A DNA stretch of 64,000 nucleotides from NCBI GenBank assembly GCA_905178155.1, contig CAJINV010000002.1, positions 3,474,757-3,538,756 on the forward strand, in the 5' to 3' direction. The stretch is from Amoebophrya sp. A120 (lineage: Eukaryota > Sar > Dinophyceae > Syndiniales > Amoebophryaceae). Position 1 is the stretch's first letter; every line of letters begins with the position of its first letter. Under the pieces are notes generated by a model. It was not told where the DNA came from and ran no database searches. It saw only the letters and a list, made by a program, of their open reading frames with translations. A program made the translations under genes and the position numbers. Positions 42,101-52,271 of this stretch are shown here, piece by piece.

Positions 42101-44397
42101 ATTGCGGTCTGTGCTACATTAAGATGGAGCACAACAAGAAGAAATCCGGGACAACTACTTCCTCAGCAACTGACGAGGACGTTCGCGACCAGTACAGCTT
42201 AAAGCAGGCGCAATTCAAGGCGGGCGGGTACTATGGCCTGAACGAGATTCTGCTCACTTGGTATTTCCAGGGATACGCTGATGTGGATAATTCTCGTCTT
42301 TCGGGGAGAATTTTCAAAGACAGTACGGGCGGCGCTTATGCATTGCAAAAGTAACGTCCTAGTATATATTGCATCACAAATTTTGGCAAGAAGAAAACTG
42401 GAATTTGTAATGCTGTTTTACCTTAGAAGGGAGATTTGTCATGCATATTTGCAGTTGCAATTAGTACGAGTGCGATACTTTTGCGCAGCGTAGCACTGGC
42501 GCGACCGCAACAAGAGGCGAGATCGAAAAAGAACATTTCGAAGCTTTTCTCGACTCCATTACCGTCAAGAGATGGGACGATATCACACAGAAAAAAACTG
42601 GCAGGTCATATTTGTAACGCAAAAATAAATAGACAGAGAATTATATAAGCAATGCGACTCGCATTGATCGCAAAACCGGCAGCGGTTTGTCGCATTGCTC
42701 GCATTATAGAATAAAAAAATACAAATTTTTTTGTCTATTATAGACAAAAAAATTTGTATTGCATATCCTAAATAGCATGCTATGAGGCCGCCCATGACAG
42801 ATCTCTCTGTGTATCTGTATTTATTTTTGCATTACAAACATGCCCTGCCAGCTTTTTTCTGTGGGATAGACGATCTGAATTACGCAGAACCGTTCCCAGG
42901 CCGCGTGTGGTACCTGTTTCTTCGCTATGCCATGGAAGTTGTTGTAAAGGGTCGCACTCGCTGTGGAAGTTGCAATTGTGTAGAAACCTGAAATGGAGGA
43001 ATGCATCTTGTGGTGCTGATTTGATACATTGAGCTTTAAGTTTACCGGCGGAAGAAGATCTGTGATGCCTGGCTGCAAGTGCAATTTTTATTCGAGCCGG
43101 GTGCGACATTTTTCCTTTAGCGCAGGATATCCTTGCGCGAGCGGCGAGTGACCCGTGCCGGGCCGATATTTGGTTCGGAACGGAACAAGAAGCAGTAAAC
43201 TTCCTAGAGGATTTGAAATTGTTCGCGAAAATGTTGTGGACGTACAAGAGAAACTTGGGAAAGACGATATCCTGTGCAAAAGTATCGTAATCGTATTGCA
43301 ATCATGCATTTATACAAATCTTTTTCATTTTCTCAAGTTCAATCAGCATTACAAATTTTTATTTAATTTCTCATGCTGAGGAAATGATAATAATTTGTAA
43401 TGCATTTATACGAGTGCGATGCTTCTGCACTGCATAAACGACGCTTAAGAACAACTTTTCGCTTGATGGCGCCCTTGCGAAAAGCATCTGTCCGCCGTGG
43501 TTGCCGTGTGTCTGTGTGGTCTCCAAGTATAATCCGCGGGAGGCAGACTTCACAGAAGCCAAATTCTGGGTGGAGGAACTGCAAACCGTCGTGGAGAAAC
43601 CGACAAAAAGAACCACCAGCAACTACCCGACCACGAAACTGTCTTCAAACTCGATCTCGCAGATCCACCCCGATTTGCAAAACAAGCCCGATTTTGGCCA
43701 CGCAACCTGGGTGGATTTAGCGAAGGCGGTGTTTCTATCAAATGCAAAAATGTCTGGGTCTGGAAACTTGTGATGCATGTCAGTGAACAGAAAGCGCCTT
43801 GTAATGCACCGCCAAGCATGACAGATTTTCTCGTGGCTCTCTGTATCTGTTGCGTATTCCGCATGAGAAACATCGTTTTTGCATGACAGACAAGAGGAGG
43901 TCTTCGTGGCCACGCAATACAGAGTTCAGAGTCATGCCAAACTAGCATGAGAAATCTCGAAATCTTCCAGACCCAGACACTTTTGCATTCCATAGTTTCA
44001 GACCCGACTGGAGAGGCAGGAAAGGAGAAGGAAGAGGCAAGAGGTGAAAAAACTCCTGGTTGCGGATGATCATATGGAGGAGGAGAAAGGAATTAAAGAT
44101 GAAGCAGCTGATGGACCCCGCTTGAATAATATTGGAGCCGACGTCGACGTTGATGATGATCCGATGGAGGTCGTGGGAGGTACTATGGACTGCAGTGGTC
44201 AGGCTGACGACCGCGAAATAGACTACATTGGAAGTGATTGTGAGGAAGCCGGCGAAAATGAGTCGGACGAGGAATTAGAAGTGCCGGGCGTCCGCGATCC
44301 GATCAAAATTTACTGCCTGTTTCCGGAGGAAGAAGAGGATGAGGAAGAGGAGGAGGATGGGAAAATGAAAAAAGACGCAACTCTTGCTGGAGCTTGA
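39108..44397 (+). CDS. Unknown-family protein, introner-rich paralogue of 35675-38149, 10 exons
   Basis: Exons 39108-39391, 39649-40703, 40963-41010, 41225-41827, 42089-42336, 42498-42580, 42874-42943, 43126-43267, 43442-43735 and 44000-44397 sum to 3225 nt (1074 residues). The order of shared motifs with the upstream gene is kept: DAVVTCRSFFDAEIKP, IPLVDFEIVNLGGNRMASG, VPIVWTLEC (which exists only after an introner is removed), CRRHRLSFRYYF, FGHATWVDLAKAVF, and VRDPIKIYCLFPEEEE before an acidic tail. It is longer through Ser/Thr-rich inserts. The start at 39108 was chosen because AAGATGGCC matches the start context of the paralogue; an ATG lies two codons upstream. Eight introners (families F, A, G, A, B, H, B, A) and one GT-AG intron. 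Confidence 0.82.
39392..39643. mobile_element. Introner, family F (single copy, 252 bp)
   Basis: Target repeat GAGAA perfect. TIR of about 40 bp: starts TATGACTTGCTCAAGCG, with GTTACAATCTCAAACG further in, mirrored at the right end by GAGCAGGTCATA. Joins KAYWE to KKLTSFYQ. Confidence 0.9.
40704..40957. mobile_element. Introner, family A (254 bp)
   Basis: Target repeat CGTCT/CCTCT, one mismatch. Starts TATCAAATGTAAAAATGTCT and ends CATATTTGCAATACATA. Joins NTRV to LQDYVFLNVP. Confidence 0.9.
41011..41219. mobile_element. Introner, family G (single copy, 209 bp)
   Basis: Target repeat CGAAT perfect. Arms of about 33 bp: TATCCAAGAAAAAAACTGTG on the left, complement ending TTTTTTTCTTGCATA on the right. 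It splits a conserved WTLEC motif; only the spliced form matches the paralogue. Confidence 0.92.
41828..42083. mobile_element. Introner, family A, inverted orientation (256 bp)
   Basis: Target repeat GAGCG perfect. Interior is the reverse complement of that at 16746. Joins KCNAAS to GVLVDCGLCYIK. Confidence 0.92.
42337..42492. mobile_element. Introner, family B (156 bp)
   Basis: Target repeat GCGCT/GCACT, one mismatch. The right end reads CGCAGCGTA, so the final ATA has become GTA. Confidence 0.85.
42581..42868. mobile_element. Introner, family H (single copy, 288 bp)
   Basis: Target repeat GACGA perfect. Arms of about 39 bp: TATCACACAGAAAAAAACTG and CAGCTTTTTTCTGTGGGATA. Inside is a perfect 37-nt hairpin at 42721-42757 (17-bp arms, 3-nt loop), next to a second imperfect palindrome (TGCGACTCGCATTG). 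Confidence 0.9.
42944..43125 (+). other. GT-AG intron with introner-like arms (182 bp)
   Basis: Starts GTAAAGGGTCGCACTCG and ends CCTTTAGCGCAG, phase 0, joining MEVV to DILARAASD. The arms TAAAGG...GTCGCAC are partly repeated in inverted form near the right end (GGGTGCGAC...CCTTTAG), and CTGTGATGCC occurs inside. No target duplication. Confidence 0.75.
43268..43436. mobile_element. Introner, family B (169 bp)
   Basis: Target repeat GACGA/AACGA, one mismatch. Starts TATCCTGTGCAAAAGTATCG and ends GCGATGCTTCTGCACTGCATA-type arm. Joins NLGKT to LKNNFSLDG. Confidence 0.88.
43736..43994. mobile_element. Introner, family A (259 bp)
   Basis: Target repeat GTTTC perfect. Lies directly after the ATWVDLAKAVF motif shared with the paralogue. 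Joins to QTRLERQERR. Confidence 0.92.
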
Positions 44398-45455
44398 AAA
44401 AGAAAGTAGTCAAGGTGACTGTGCTACTTGATCTTGACAAGAACTGTACTGCAGACGTTGATGAAAAAATTGTGGCCATACTTACAACTAAAGACTCCTG
44501 TTTTGGTGCTTCTTGCAACAACCGAACACCATCGCTTGTTGACTTCTTGACAAGTGCTTGCTTGATGCAGGCTCATTTGTAGTTTCGTGTTCGTCCTGGG
44601 CAATACTCCCAGATATTTAATTAGCGGCCCTTTCATAAGTCCGGACCTTTCACCTCTTGTCACATACCCAACGCTGAAGAAAAAAAAAAGAACTTTAAAT
44701 AGGTCGGAACGTGGCCAGGAGCTGCGTCTGCAGCTACTCGCTCTTGTGCAGCAGGCGCGCTTCCTTTAGTTCCGTACAATAAAAGAAGCAAGAGGCTTGT
44801 TTACAAGGAGCCTACGCTTTATCAGTGGCGTAGGCTTCTGAAGCAGCTTGCACAGGGAAATAACGTGATGGAAGAAGTAGAAACAGCCAGCCAAAGAAAG
44901 CTCTCGACAGCTCGGAAACTTTAGTCCCCGTCGGCTGCCACCCAATGCAGTGCGCCGGGCGGCTTTGGTGTTTGTGTTTCCGTATAATAAACCACGCAAG
45001 TGCGTTGCGCATTTGCGACGCCTGTTCCTTTGTCTATCGGCGCCGCATCTGCAACACCTTGCACAGTGTAGGCATCAGGAATACACAAACACGACAAAAC
45101 AAGAAAACTGATAGTCCGCACATTTCTACAGGTTGTGACTGTGTAGGCGCGCGCAGTGTAGTAACTAAGCGGGCAGCTCTCGTTCTGGACCTGGATGCGC
45201 CACGCTGCGCTGTACTGACTAAATACTCAGGTGAGCGCTTCGGAGTGCTACGCGGGGGCGGCTGCTCTGCGGGGGGACTGCTGGATGGAAGCTTAGGAGA
45301 AAAATTTGCGCGGGGAGTATTGGGGCATGAACTTCGAGTAAGCAGCCCTCTGAAACGCACCAAAGCAGTGCGCGCGTACTTAGACGTAGAAAATAGGTGG
45401 GCAAGCGGCGTAGATAGGTTGCAATGCTCGGGGGCTCGCACTGTAAGCAAAATAA
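44398..45455. other. Intergenic, nothing recognised
   Basis: Short ORFs on both strands only. The phrase CTGCCACCCAATGCA at 44936 has a near copy at 46632 inside GC-rich island 2. Confidence 0.45.
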
Positions 45456-45660
45456 AAAAAGCCCGGGTAGGAAAAATGCATTTTGCGTTTTTTCCTACCC
45501 GGGGTTTTTATTTTCAAAACCCCGGGTAGGAAATATTTATCCGCTGCTCTGCACGTCTGTGAGGGTGATAACAGCTGATAAATATTTCCTACCCGGGGTT
45601 TTGAAAATAAAAACCCCGGGTAGGAAAAAAATCAAAACTCATATTTCCTACCCGGGCTTT
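45456..45660. repeat. CCCGGGTAGG inverted repeat cluster
   Basis: Alternating copies of CCCGGGTAGGAAA and its reverse complement TTTCCTACCCGGG, separated by short AT-rich stretches (AAATATTTAT; GTTTTTATTTTC), with another at 46018. Neighbouring copies could pair as hairpins. A related copy flanks the satellite on its right side. Confidence 0.8.
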
Positions 45661-46340
45661 TTATTTTCAAAACCTCGTATAGGCCCTCCGAAATCTGGGC
45701 GGCGCGGCAGCGCCGCGAATTTTTTTTTTTTTGGATCGCGGAGAGCTATGTGAGGTTTTGAAAACCAAAACCTCGTATAGCCCCCTCGAAATTCGGGCGG
45801 CGCGGCAGCGCCGCGAAGATTTTTTTTTTTGGGTTCGCGGAGGGCTATGTGAGGTTTTGAAAGCCAAAACCTCGTATAGCCTCCTCGAAATTTGGGCGGC
45901 GCGGCAGCGCCGCGGAGAATTTTTTTTGGTTCGCGGATAGCTATGCGAGGTTTTGAAAATCAAAACCTCGTATAGCCTTCTCGAAATTTGGGCGGCGTAG
46001 CAGCGCCACGAAAAGTATATTTCCTACCCGGGCCTTTTTTTTTCAAAACCTCGTATAGCCTCTCCGAAATCTGGGCGGCATATTTTTTTTTTGGTTCCCG
46101 GATGGCTATGTGAGGTTTTGAAAACTAAAACCTCGCATAGCCCCCTCTAAATTTGGGCGGCGCGGCAGCGTCGTGAAGAATTTTTTTTGGTTCGCGGAGG
46201 GCTATGCGAGGTTTTGGAAGCCAAAACCTTGGATAGCCCCCTCAAAATTTGGGCGGCGTGGCAGCGCCGCGAAGGAGTTTTTTTATTTTGGTTCGCGGAG
46301 CGCTATGTCAGGTTCCGAAAACCAAAACCCCACGTAAGCC
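45660..46340. repeat. Satellite of about 110-bp palindromic units (6 copies)
   Basis: Each unit opens with AAAACCTCGTATAGCC and closes with GGCTATGTGAGGTTTT, so every unit is itself a stem. Between the arms lies GGGCGGCGCGGCAGCGCCGCG and a run of 8-14 T. Units start near 45668, 45767, 45866, 45962, 46043 and 46128-46225, with some units shortened. Confidence 0.8.
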
Positions 46341-48345
46341 TCAGGGGGTCGCATCGGGTAAGTCGCGCCAACGCGCGGGCGCAGGGGCTGCAGCGCTGCA
46401 TTTGGTTTCTACCGTCAGTGGTGTGGGCCAGAATGTGAAAAGTCATTTGACCTGTGACCTTTATGAAAGGGCCGCTAATTACGTCATGTAGAGTAGCTGT
46501 ATTCTCGGTGTAGTTGCAGCAAAATTTGGAATCGTGGAGGCTTTTGCCAGAAGTATGAAATACTTGCTGAGCCTGAAAGGACCACGGAAAGGCGCCCACT
46601 CTTGCCAAAATCGGGCACGCAGACCGCCGAAGGATGGCCGCCACCCAATGCATAGGGCCGGGCGCGCTTGCCCTGGCCCTGTTGTTTGAGCTGCTAAGCG
46701 GCGCGCCTTCGGGGCCGCCCGAGAAAGAAAGGGGCCGCGGCTTTCTTTTTGGACCTACCTGCGCGGCGGGTCCGCCGCCTGTTACAGCTTCGGCGCCGCC
46801 AGCAGCGCCGAGCCAGCCCGGCGAACTGTTAGGCACAACTTCAGCCAACCACCCAGCCAGCCCGGCGGCTCTACGCCATTGGCGCCAAGTTTTCGCTCCG
46901 CCCCAGGCCGCAGGGCACGCGGAGAAGGAACTGCCCGCGGCAAGTTGTTTCGTGTGGGCCCCCCGCACAAAGCAGCGACCGGCGGGCCGGCGCAGGGCTT
47001 CCGTTGGTTCTTTGGGCCGAGGGGCGCTGCCAAGCTTAGGCGCCCGCGCGCGCGCTGGTTGGGGCACGCCGCGGGCCTTGCAGGTTGCGCGTCGCGGCGC
47101 CGGCCATCATACAATTGGGGCGGCGCGGGGCGGTAAAAGCCGTGGCGCCTTGTTGGCAGCCAACAAGGCGCCGCCCTGCGGCGCCGGGAGTCCCGGCGCC
47201 GCGCTGCCGTGCAACGAAGTCGCAAAACGGTTTTACGGCGCTGGGGCGAGTTTCAGCGTCTGGCGCCTCGTCGGAAAAAGCGAAGCCCTGGCGCAGGCCC
47301 GCGGGGGCCAGATTGGTTATTGTGTTGGCTCGTCCGTGACGCAGGGGGGCGGGCGAGGGGGCCGTGGGGGGTCCCATGTTGGCGGCAGGAAGACGGAGGC
47401 CGTTGCGCGGGTATTTTGAAACGGGCTGGGAAATTTTGCCGGGCCGGCGCCCGTCGGGGCCGGCAGGCTCCAGTAAATTCAAGCAGAAAACGGAGGCCCC
47501 GCGCCCTCTGCGTGTTGTTTTCTTGCCTGCCTGCGTCGGCCGCGCGCCGCCGGCGCCCCCACGTGCGTCCGTGGCGTGGGGTGGCCGCCAGGGCGGACCC
47601 GGTCGGCCCGGCCCCGTGGGTCGGTGTCCAGGCTGGCTTCTGCCAAAGCAGTCCCTCCAGACGATCGAACGCTTTATCTGCGAGCGGGTCGTCGGCGTCT
47701 AGTCAGTCGCGGGCCGGGAATTTTACGCCGCCCGCGGCGCGGTCCCACTTCCTTGGCCGCTTCTTCGATTGCTAGCCTAGCTGGAATGTGCGCACCGGGC
47801 GCCGGGGGCGGCGCGCGGGCCTCTCCTTCCTTGTGCTTGGATAGGCATAGTCTCGGCCGCTCCTGCGCGTCGTGCGTGGGCGTGTGGCGCTGGCCCCTTT
47901 CGGGCATCCATGTTTTCCTCCGCGCCGCCTCCGCGGCGGGCGAGGCTGGGCCGGCCGGGTCGGGGCGCTCCCTCGCACGTGGTGGATGGCGCGCGCGCGC
48001 GCGCGGCGAACAGGGCCCGCGCCTTCGCCTCAGCCCGATCGAACGATGGATCATTTGAAACCATTGGCACTGGCGCCGCGCGCAGCTACTTGTGCTCAAT
48101 CATGGTGCGCGGCACCTACTTACGCCACGCAACCTTTCTAGGCCAACCGAACGGTTGCGCGGCCGGTGTGCCTTGGCCGGACGCTGTCCCTGTCCTGCAT
48201 CTGGCTGTTAGCATTTTGAAGAGTGGGTCCTGCGGAAGCCTGCTACTGACATGGCTGCCCAGTGTCGCTTGCTGTCAGCCTGGAAGTGTTTTCCGTGCGA
48301 AGTTCTGGGACAACAAGCGCGGTCCCGTACCACGTGAAAAATGAA
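46341..48345. other. GC-rich island 2, no recognisable gene
   Basis: Composition as for island 1, with overlapping long ORFs in most frames and no family match in Ala/Arg/Gly/Pro-rich translations. It abuts the palindromic satellite on the left. No rRNA motif seen. I could not find a long identical block shared with island 1 by eye. Confidence 0.55.
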
Positions 48346-49526
48346 AAAGTAGTGCCTTCCCTATACTAGTATCAGCCCCAAGCACAGTGATGAGAGGTGC
48401 GCAGGTCGCGATGAAAGAGAGAAGCTGCGATGTGATTGCTTGGAGAGCGCGTTGTCTTCTATACAACCTCAGTCTACTTACAATTGAGTTGTGGACGATC
48501 CGTCTCACGAGTAAGCAGGAGAACAGTTCTTGTGTATATGAGCATTCAAAAAGCGCAACAACCTAAAGTGCCTTGCCAACATTTTAATTTTTGACTTTGG
48601 TAAGAACTATCGGTGTAATAAAATCAAGCAAGTTCGATCAAATTGTTGATGTTTATGGAGCAAAATTTGATGAAGTCATGATCTCTTTCGCCAGAGGTAC
48701 GAAAATCTGAAAGGATCATAGGTAAAGTCAAATGAGCAAATGATTGCACAACTACTTACGGCGATCAAAATTATGGTCCGAGATCAGCATTGTCAACTTC
48801 TCGGGCGCTTGAACAATTGGTCAAATGTTCTTCGGTCGCTTAAACAACTCGGTCCTCCTCCTCGCAGAAATTTTTCTTCGCGTTGACACTCTTCAGACTC
48901 AGAGCTTGGGATCACAATCAAAGCAGGAAAGTAGAGCAGCACTCGACTTCTATCAGTCTCAAGAAACACAAACTGTAGCATCAAGTCCGACTTATTATTT
49001 TGAAACTCAACAACGATATCGAAAATTTACGAGTACTAAAAGCCTAAAGAAGAGTCAAGTACCTCGTAACGACCGCACGAGCCGCCTTTTCAAGCTTGCG
49101 AATAAAGCCGGAAAGCAGATTTTTGAAGACCGAAAAAACCCTCGTGCACGCGCTTTTTTGTATAGCTCATCTTTGCAGTCATTCAACACATCACCATAAG
49201 TCCAACGATTTATAGTATTTCGTATTGATCACAGAAAAGGTAGGAACAAAGGCTTCCAAAATAAAAGCTTCGACATATAATCTTTGCTGCACCACCAGGA
49301 CCAGCAAAGTTGTCCTTATACTGGAAGTTGTTGCACCACTACTCATCTGTGAAACATAAACGTAGTGCTATAATTCACTTTTTTTTATAAACCCATTGTT
49401 ATTCCAGGCGCTTACTAGCAACTTGGCAAGTTTCTTCATCTACTCGTCAAAAATTTTTACCCCCACAGTCACTATTTTTTTTTCTTCGATATTTCGATCT
49501 GCAATTGTATCTGTCTCTGTACCAAC
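48346..49526. other. Intergenic
   Basis: A 124-codon frame (48825-49199) is open on + but has no family resemblance and an AT-rich composition unlike the real genes here. Nothing else recognised. Confidence 0.45.
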
Positions 49527-51699
49527 ATGGCCTTTCACAAGAACTCGAAGATGGTTTTCTCCAGCGCAGGAAGCACCCGCGCTCCGATTCTTGTTGCTGC
49601 CATTGTAGTTGTGTTGCAGTTGACGGCATTGATGTCCACCTCCTCGTCCACAGGTTTCAATCTTTTCGCAGCAGCCGTGCAAGTTCAGGCTGCAAAGGGT
49701 AGTAGTTCAACGAGCACAAGAACGCAGGATGCTCGTCTGGTGGGTCAGTGTGTTGTGTACGCGTCCGAAATTCAGGAGTGGTGTCACAATGCTCAGGTGG
49801 ACTCGCTTATCGCAAGGAAAAACTGTTTCACTGTAAACTTGTGATGCGTAGTAAAATGGAACAGTGAAGTATTTATTGTCTTGCTGCACATGCAAGACAG
49901 TGGGTTTTCAGCTGGGTTTTCCCTTAAGAAGCTTGCATGGAAAATTTTCTCGGTCATGTAGATTAAACTTGTGATGCAAAACGTGCCAAACCCTTAGTTA
50001 CAGTGAAACACTTTTTTCGTACGATATCGCTGGATAAAGTTCTCGGAGATATGACTTCATCTTCGAACCCTGGTGCAGCTCCTGCTCCCGCGTCGGTGCA
50101 GCAAAAGATCACTTGGGTGAAAGACTTTCTGGGTCAGTTTAGCGAACACCTGACAGTGAAAGTTAAGGAGGTGTTTGAGGTAGGAACAACTGCAGTAGAA
50201 GGAGAAAAGCATGGTCAGGAGCGAGTCTACTTTCTGGAGACGTGGCAGGAATTCCGCAGCTATGTCGAAGCAGAATTCGGCATTAAGAAGCGGAAGTCTT
50301 TTCGTGGCACCTTTGGGGACTACAAGCGCATGTGGGCCAAATTTGCGGAGCTGCTAATGCCCTTCGTCCTTGACGTCAACTTAGCATTTGGCCTTCACCG
50401 GGTCGTCTCCGCCGCCCACAAATGCCTGGAGCCACGCACGATTTTCGTGGATAAGGAGTGTAAAGAGGTTTTGCATCTGAAAGAAAACAGAGACCACGAC
50501 TGGGCTGACTCACAGTTTACAGACCGAGACCTGCTAGACAATTACGTACGCGAAGCGGAAGCAAAAAAGCGGGAGGTCGAGGTGGAATTGTTTCAAGAGC
50601 TCGTGAGGCAGGTCCGGAAGCGCCAGCTGGCGATGGCCGTGGAGGCTTCTGCTGCTCGTCCCGCGGTAGTGCAGCTGCCCGAAGGAGGCCTCACAACTGG
50701 TGTGTATCAAATGTAAAAATGTCTGGGTCTGGAAGAGTCATCCTGTTTTTGCATGACACAGAAGGTCTGGCATGGAAGCTGTAGCATCACCGGTTTCGAG
50801 AAGCTTCCGCAATGCCGAATCCGCATGACAAATCCCCCAATTTGGTGACAGAAAGTGGGTACCTTTTGCTACCTATGCATGAGAGATTTTTCTGTGTTCT
50901 GAAATGCGCATCACAAGTTTGCATTCTTCCAGACCCAGACCACACTTTTGCAGTTCATAGTGTGGACGATCCAACTATCTCCACATCACCGGACGACGAC
51001 GAGCTATCAAATGTAAAAATGTCTGGGTCTGGAAACTTGTGATGCTGTGTGGCGTATCATGAGGAGGCGACAATTGCTGGCTCAGCATGACAAGTTTCTG
51101 AGCTTCTAGGTGTTGCCTATTCTGCATGACAAACTACGTTTCTGCATTCTAGCAATCGATAGCGGTTTTGCGGCTGCGGCCGGGTGGTAGCTAGGACGTG
51201 GAGCAAGTATCCACCTAGGGGTATCGGCAGAGGCTAAATCTGTTCTAACGCCCAAGGTATCGGCAGAGGCTAAATCTGTTCTAACGCCCACCCGCCAGGA
51301 GTGAAATGGTCACTACTACTACTACATGCATGACAGAAAAGTGGGGCTCTTTGGTAATGTGCATGACAGATTTAAGAGTCATGCCAGACAAGCATGACAA
51401 ACTTGCATTCTTCCAGACCCAGACATTTTTACATTTGATACGAGCTATCTGACTCTGATTCATCGGGGGGGGAAAACACCAAACACTCCGAGGAAAGGAT
51501 TAAGCAAGCGACGAAAAACAGGATTGACGATGAGAAAAAAAAGCTTGCTAACGCGGAAGAACGAGAAATGCTTGAAAAAATGCTGGAAGAAGGTCGAGAA
51601 GAGGCCGAGATGTTTCTGAAAGAGCAAAAAGAGATACCGGAGTGCACGACACCTCCGTCCCCGCTTCTCGTTTCATTTGTGATGGTGCAAATTAAGTAA
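49527..51699 (+). CDS. Unknown protein with N-terminal hydrophobic segment, 4 exons
   Basis: Exons 49527-49807, 50032-50704, 50965-51004 and 51446-51699 sum to 1248 nt (415 residues). Residues 20-35 (APILVAAIVVVLQLTALM) form a signal peptide or anchor, followed by an Ala/Ser-rich stretch. The middle (about residues 110-300) is a charged helical region, with WVKDFLGQFSEHLTVKVKE and FRGTFGDYKRMWAKFAELL. The end is a Lys/Glu coiled coil. No family recognised. Three introners (families I, A, A). The stop at 51697 overlaps a strong 5' splice site (AAGTAAGTAAT at 51694): use of that site could extend the protein through a Lys/Arg-rich frame ending at 52162, for example from 51982. Confidence 0.7.
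49808..50026. mobile_element. Introner, family I (single copy, 219 bp)
   Basis: Target repeat TCGCT perfect. Left arm TATCGCAAGGAAAAACTGTT, right arm ending CACTTTTTTCGTACGATA. TTGTGATGC at 49839-49847. Joins AQVDSL to DKVLGDM. Confidence 0.9.
50705..50959. mobile_element. Introner, family A (255 bp)
   Basis: Target repeat GTGTG perfect. The right arm has a short duplication (CAGACCACACTTTTGCAG). Joins GLTTGV to DDPTISTS. Confidence 0.9.
51005..51440. mobile_element. Introner, family A, with an internal insert (436 bp)
   Basis: Target repeat CGAGC perfect. Same subfamily and orientation as 16746. At about 51145-51328 an insert of about 180 bp splits TTTCTGCAT from GACAGAAAAG. Confidence 0.9.
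51214..51290. repeat. 35-bp tandem duplication inside the insert of an introner
   Basis: The stretch beginning GGTATCGGCAGAGGC and ending TCTGTTCTAACGCCCA occurs twice in a row. The rest of the insert has no recognised ends. Confidence 0.8.
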
Positions 51700-52271
51700 G
51701 TAATATTGAACGAACACCGCGTAATATGGCACACCTGGTTTTTCTCTTTTGGCATTTTTTGCATGGCAAGTTATTCAACATGATCTAGATGATATTTATT
51801 ACCAATGTTGCCAAAAAGCACTGCATTCGACATGGAGTAGCTTTGTCGTTAGGAGGCGAAAGCGTTGTTGTTGCTTGTGTTGCTGAAGACGCCATGCAAA
51901 TGAGGGGACGAGGGGGACGACGAGTAGTTTTCCACTCTGATAAGACAAGGGCCTGACCCGGAATTTTTTGGAAGAGGCTAGACACCAAGACCAGCAGAAG
52001 GCGAAGCGCAAGCTCTTCAAAAGTAAACTGGACAAAGCCCTGGTGCAACGAATTGCGGAAGCGATATTGCAAGGCCGGCACCGACGGCCACAAGCCTGGC
52101 GGCGCGTAGAGGCAGACATTCGGCGCCTTGAGATTATCCTCTGTGCAAAGTCTTGTCTGTTCTAATTGCAACAAGAAGGAAGATAAAGGCTCTCTTAAAG
52201 TTTATTCGTAATGTATGTCTGGATTTTTTTGAAAAAGAACGAGAGCCTACTGCTGCGATAAGGAGTCTCAC
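51700..52271. other. Gap that may hold a last exon of the previous gene
   Basis: A + frame open from 51944 to 52162 reads as a Lys/Arg/Gln-rich helix (QQKAKRKLFKSKLDKAL) and looks coding. It has no start codon and would need splicing from the GTAAGT at 51696. If not, it is untranslated. Confidence 0.4.

Noticed and set aside
46303-48141. Long ORFs on both strands in GC-rich island 2
   Set aside because: Same reasoning as island 1; no frame stands out and no known domain is visible.
48825-49199. 124-codon + strand ORF
   Set aside because: No family resemblance, no partner exon, and base composition unlike the real genes here.
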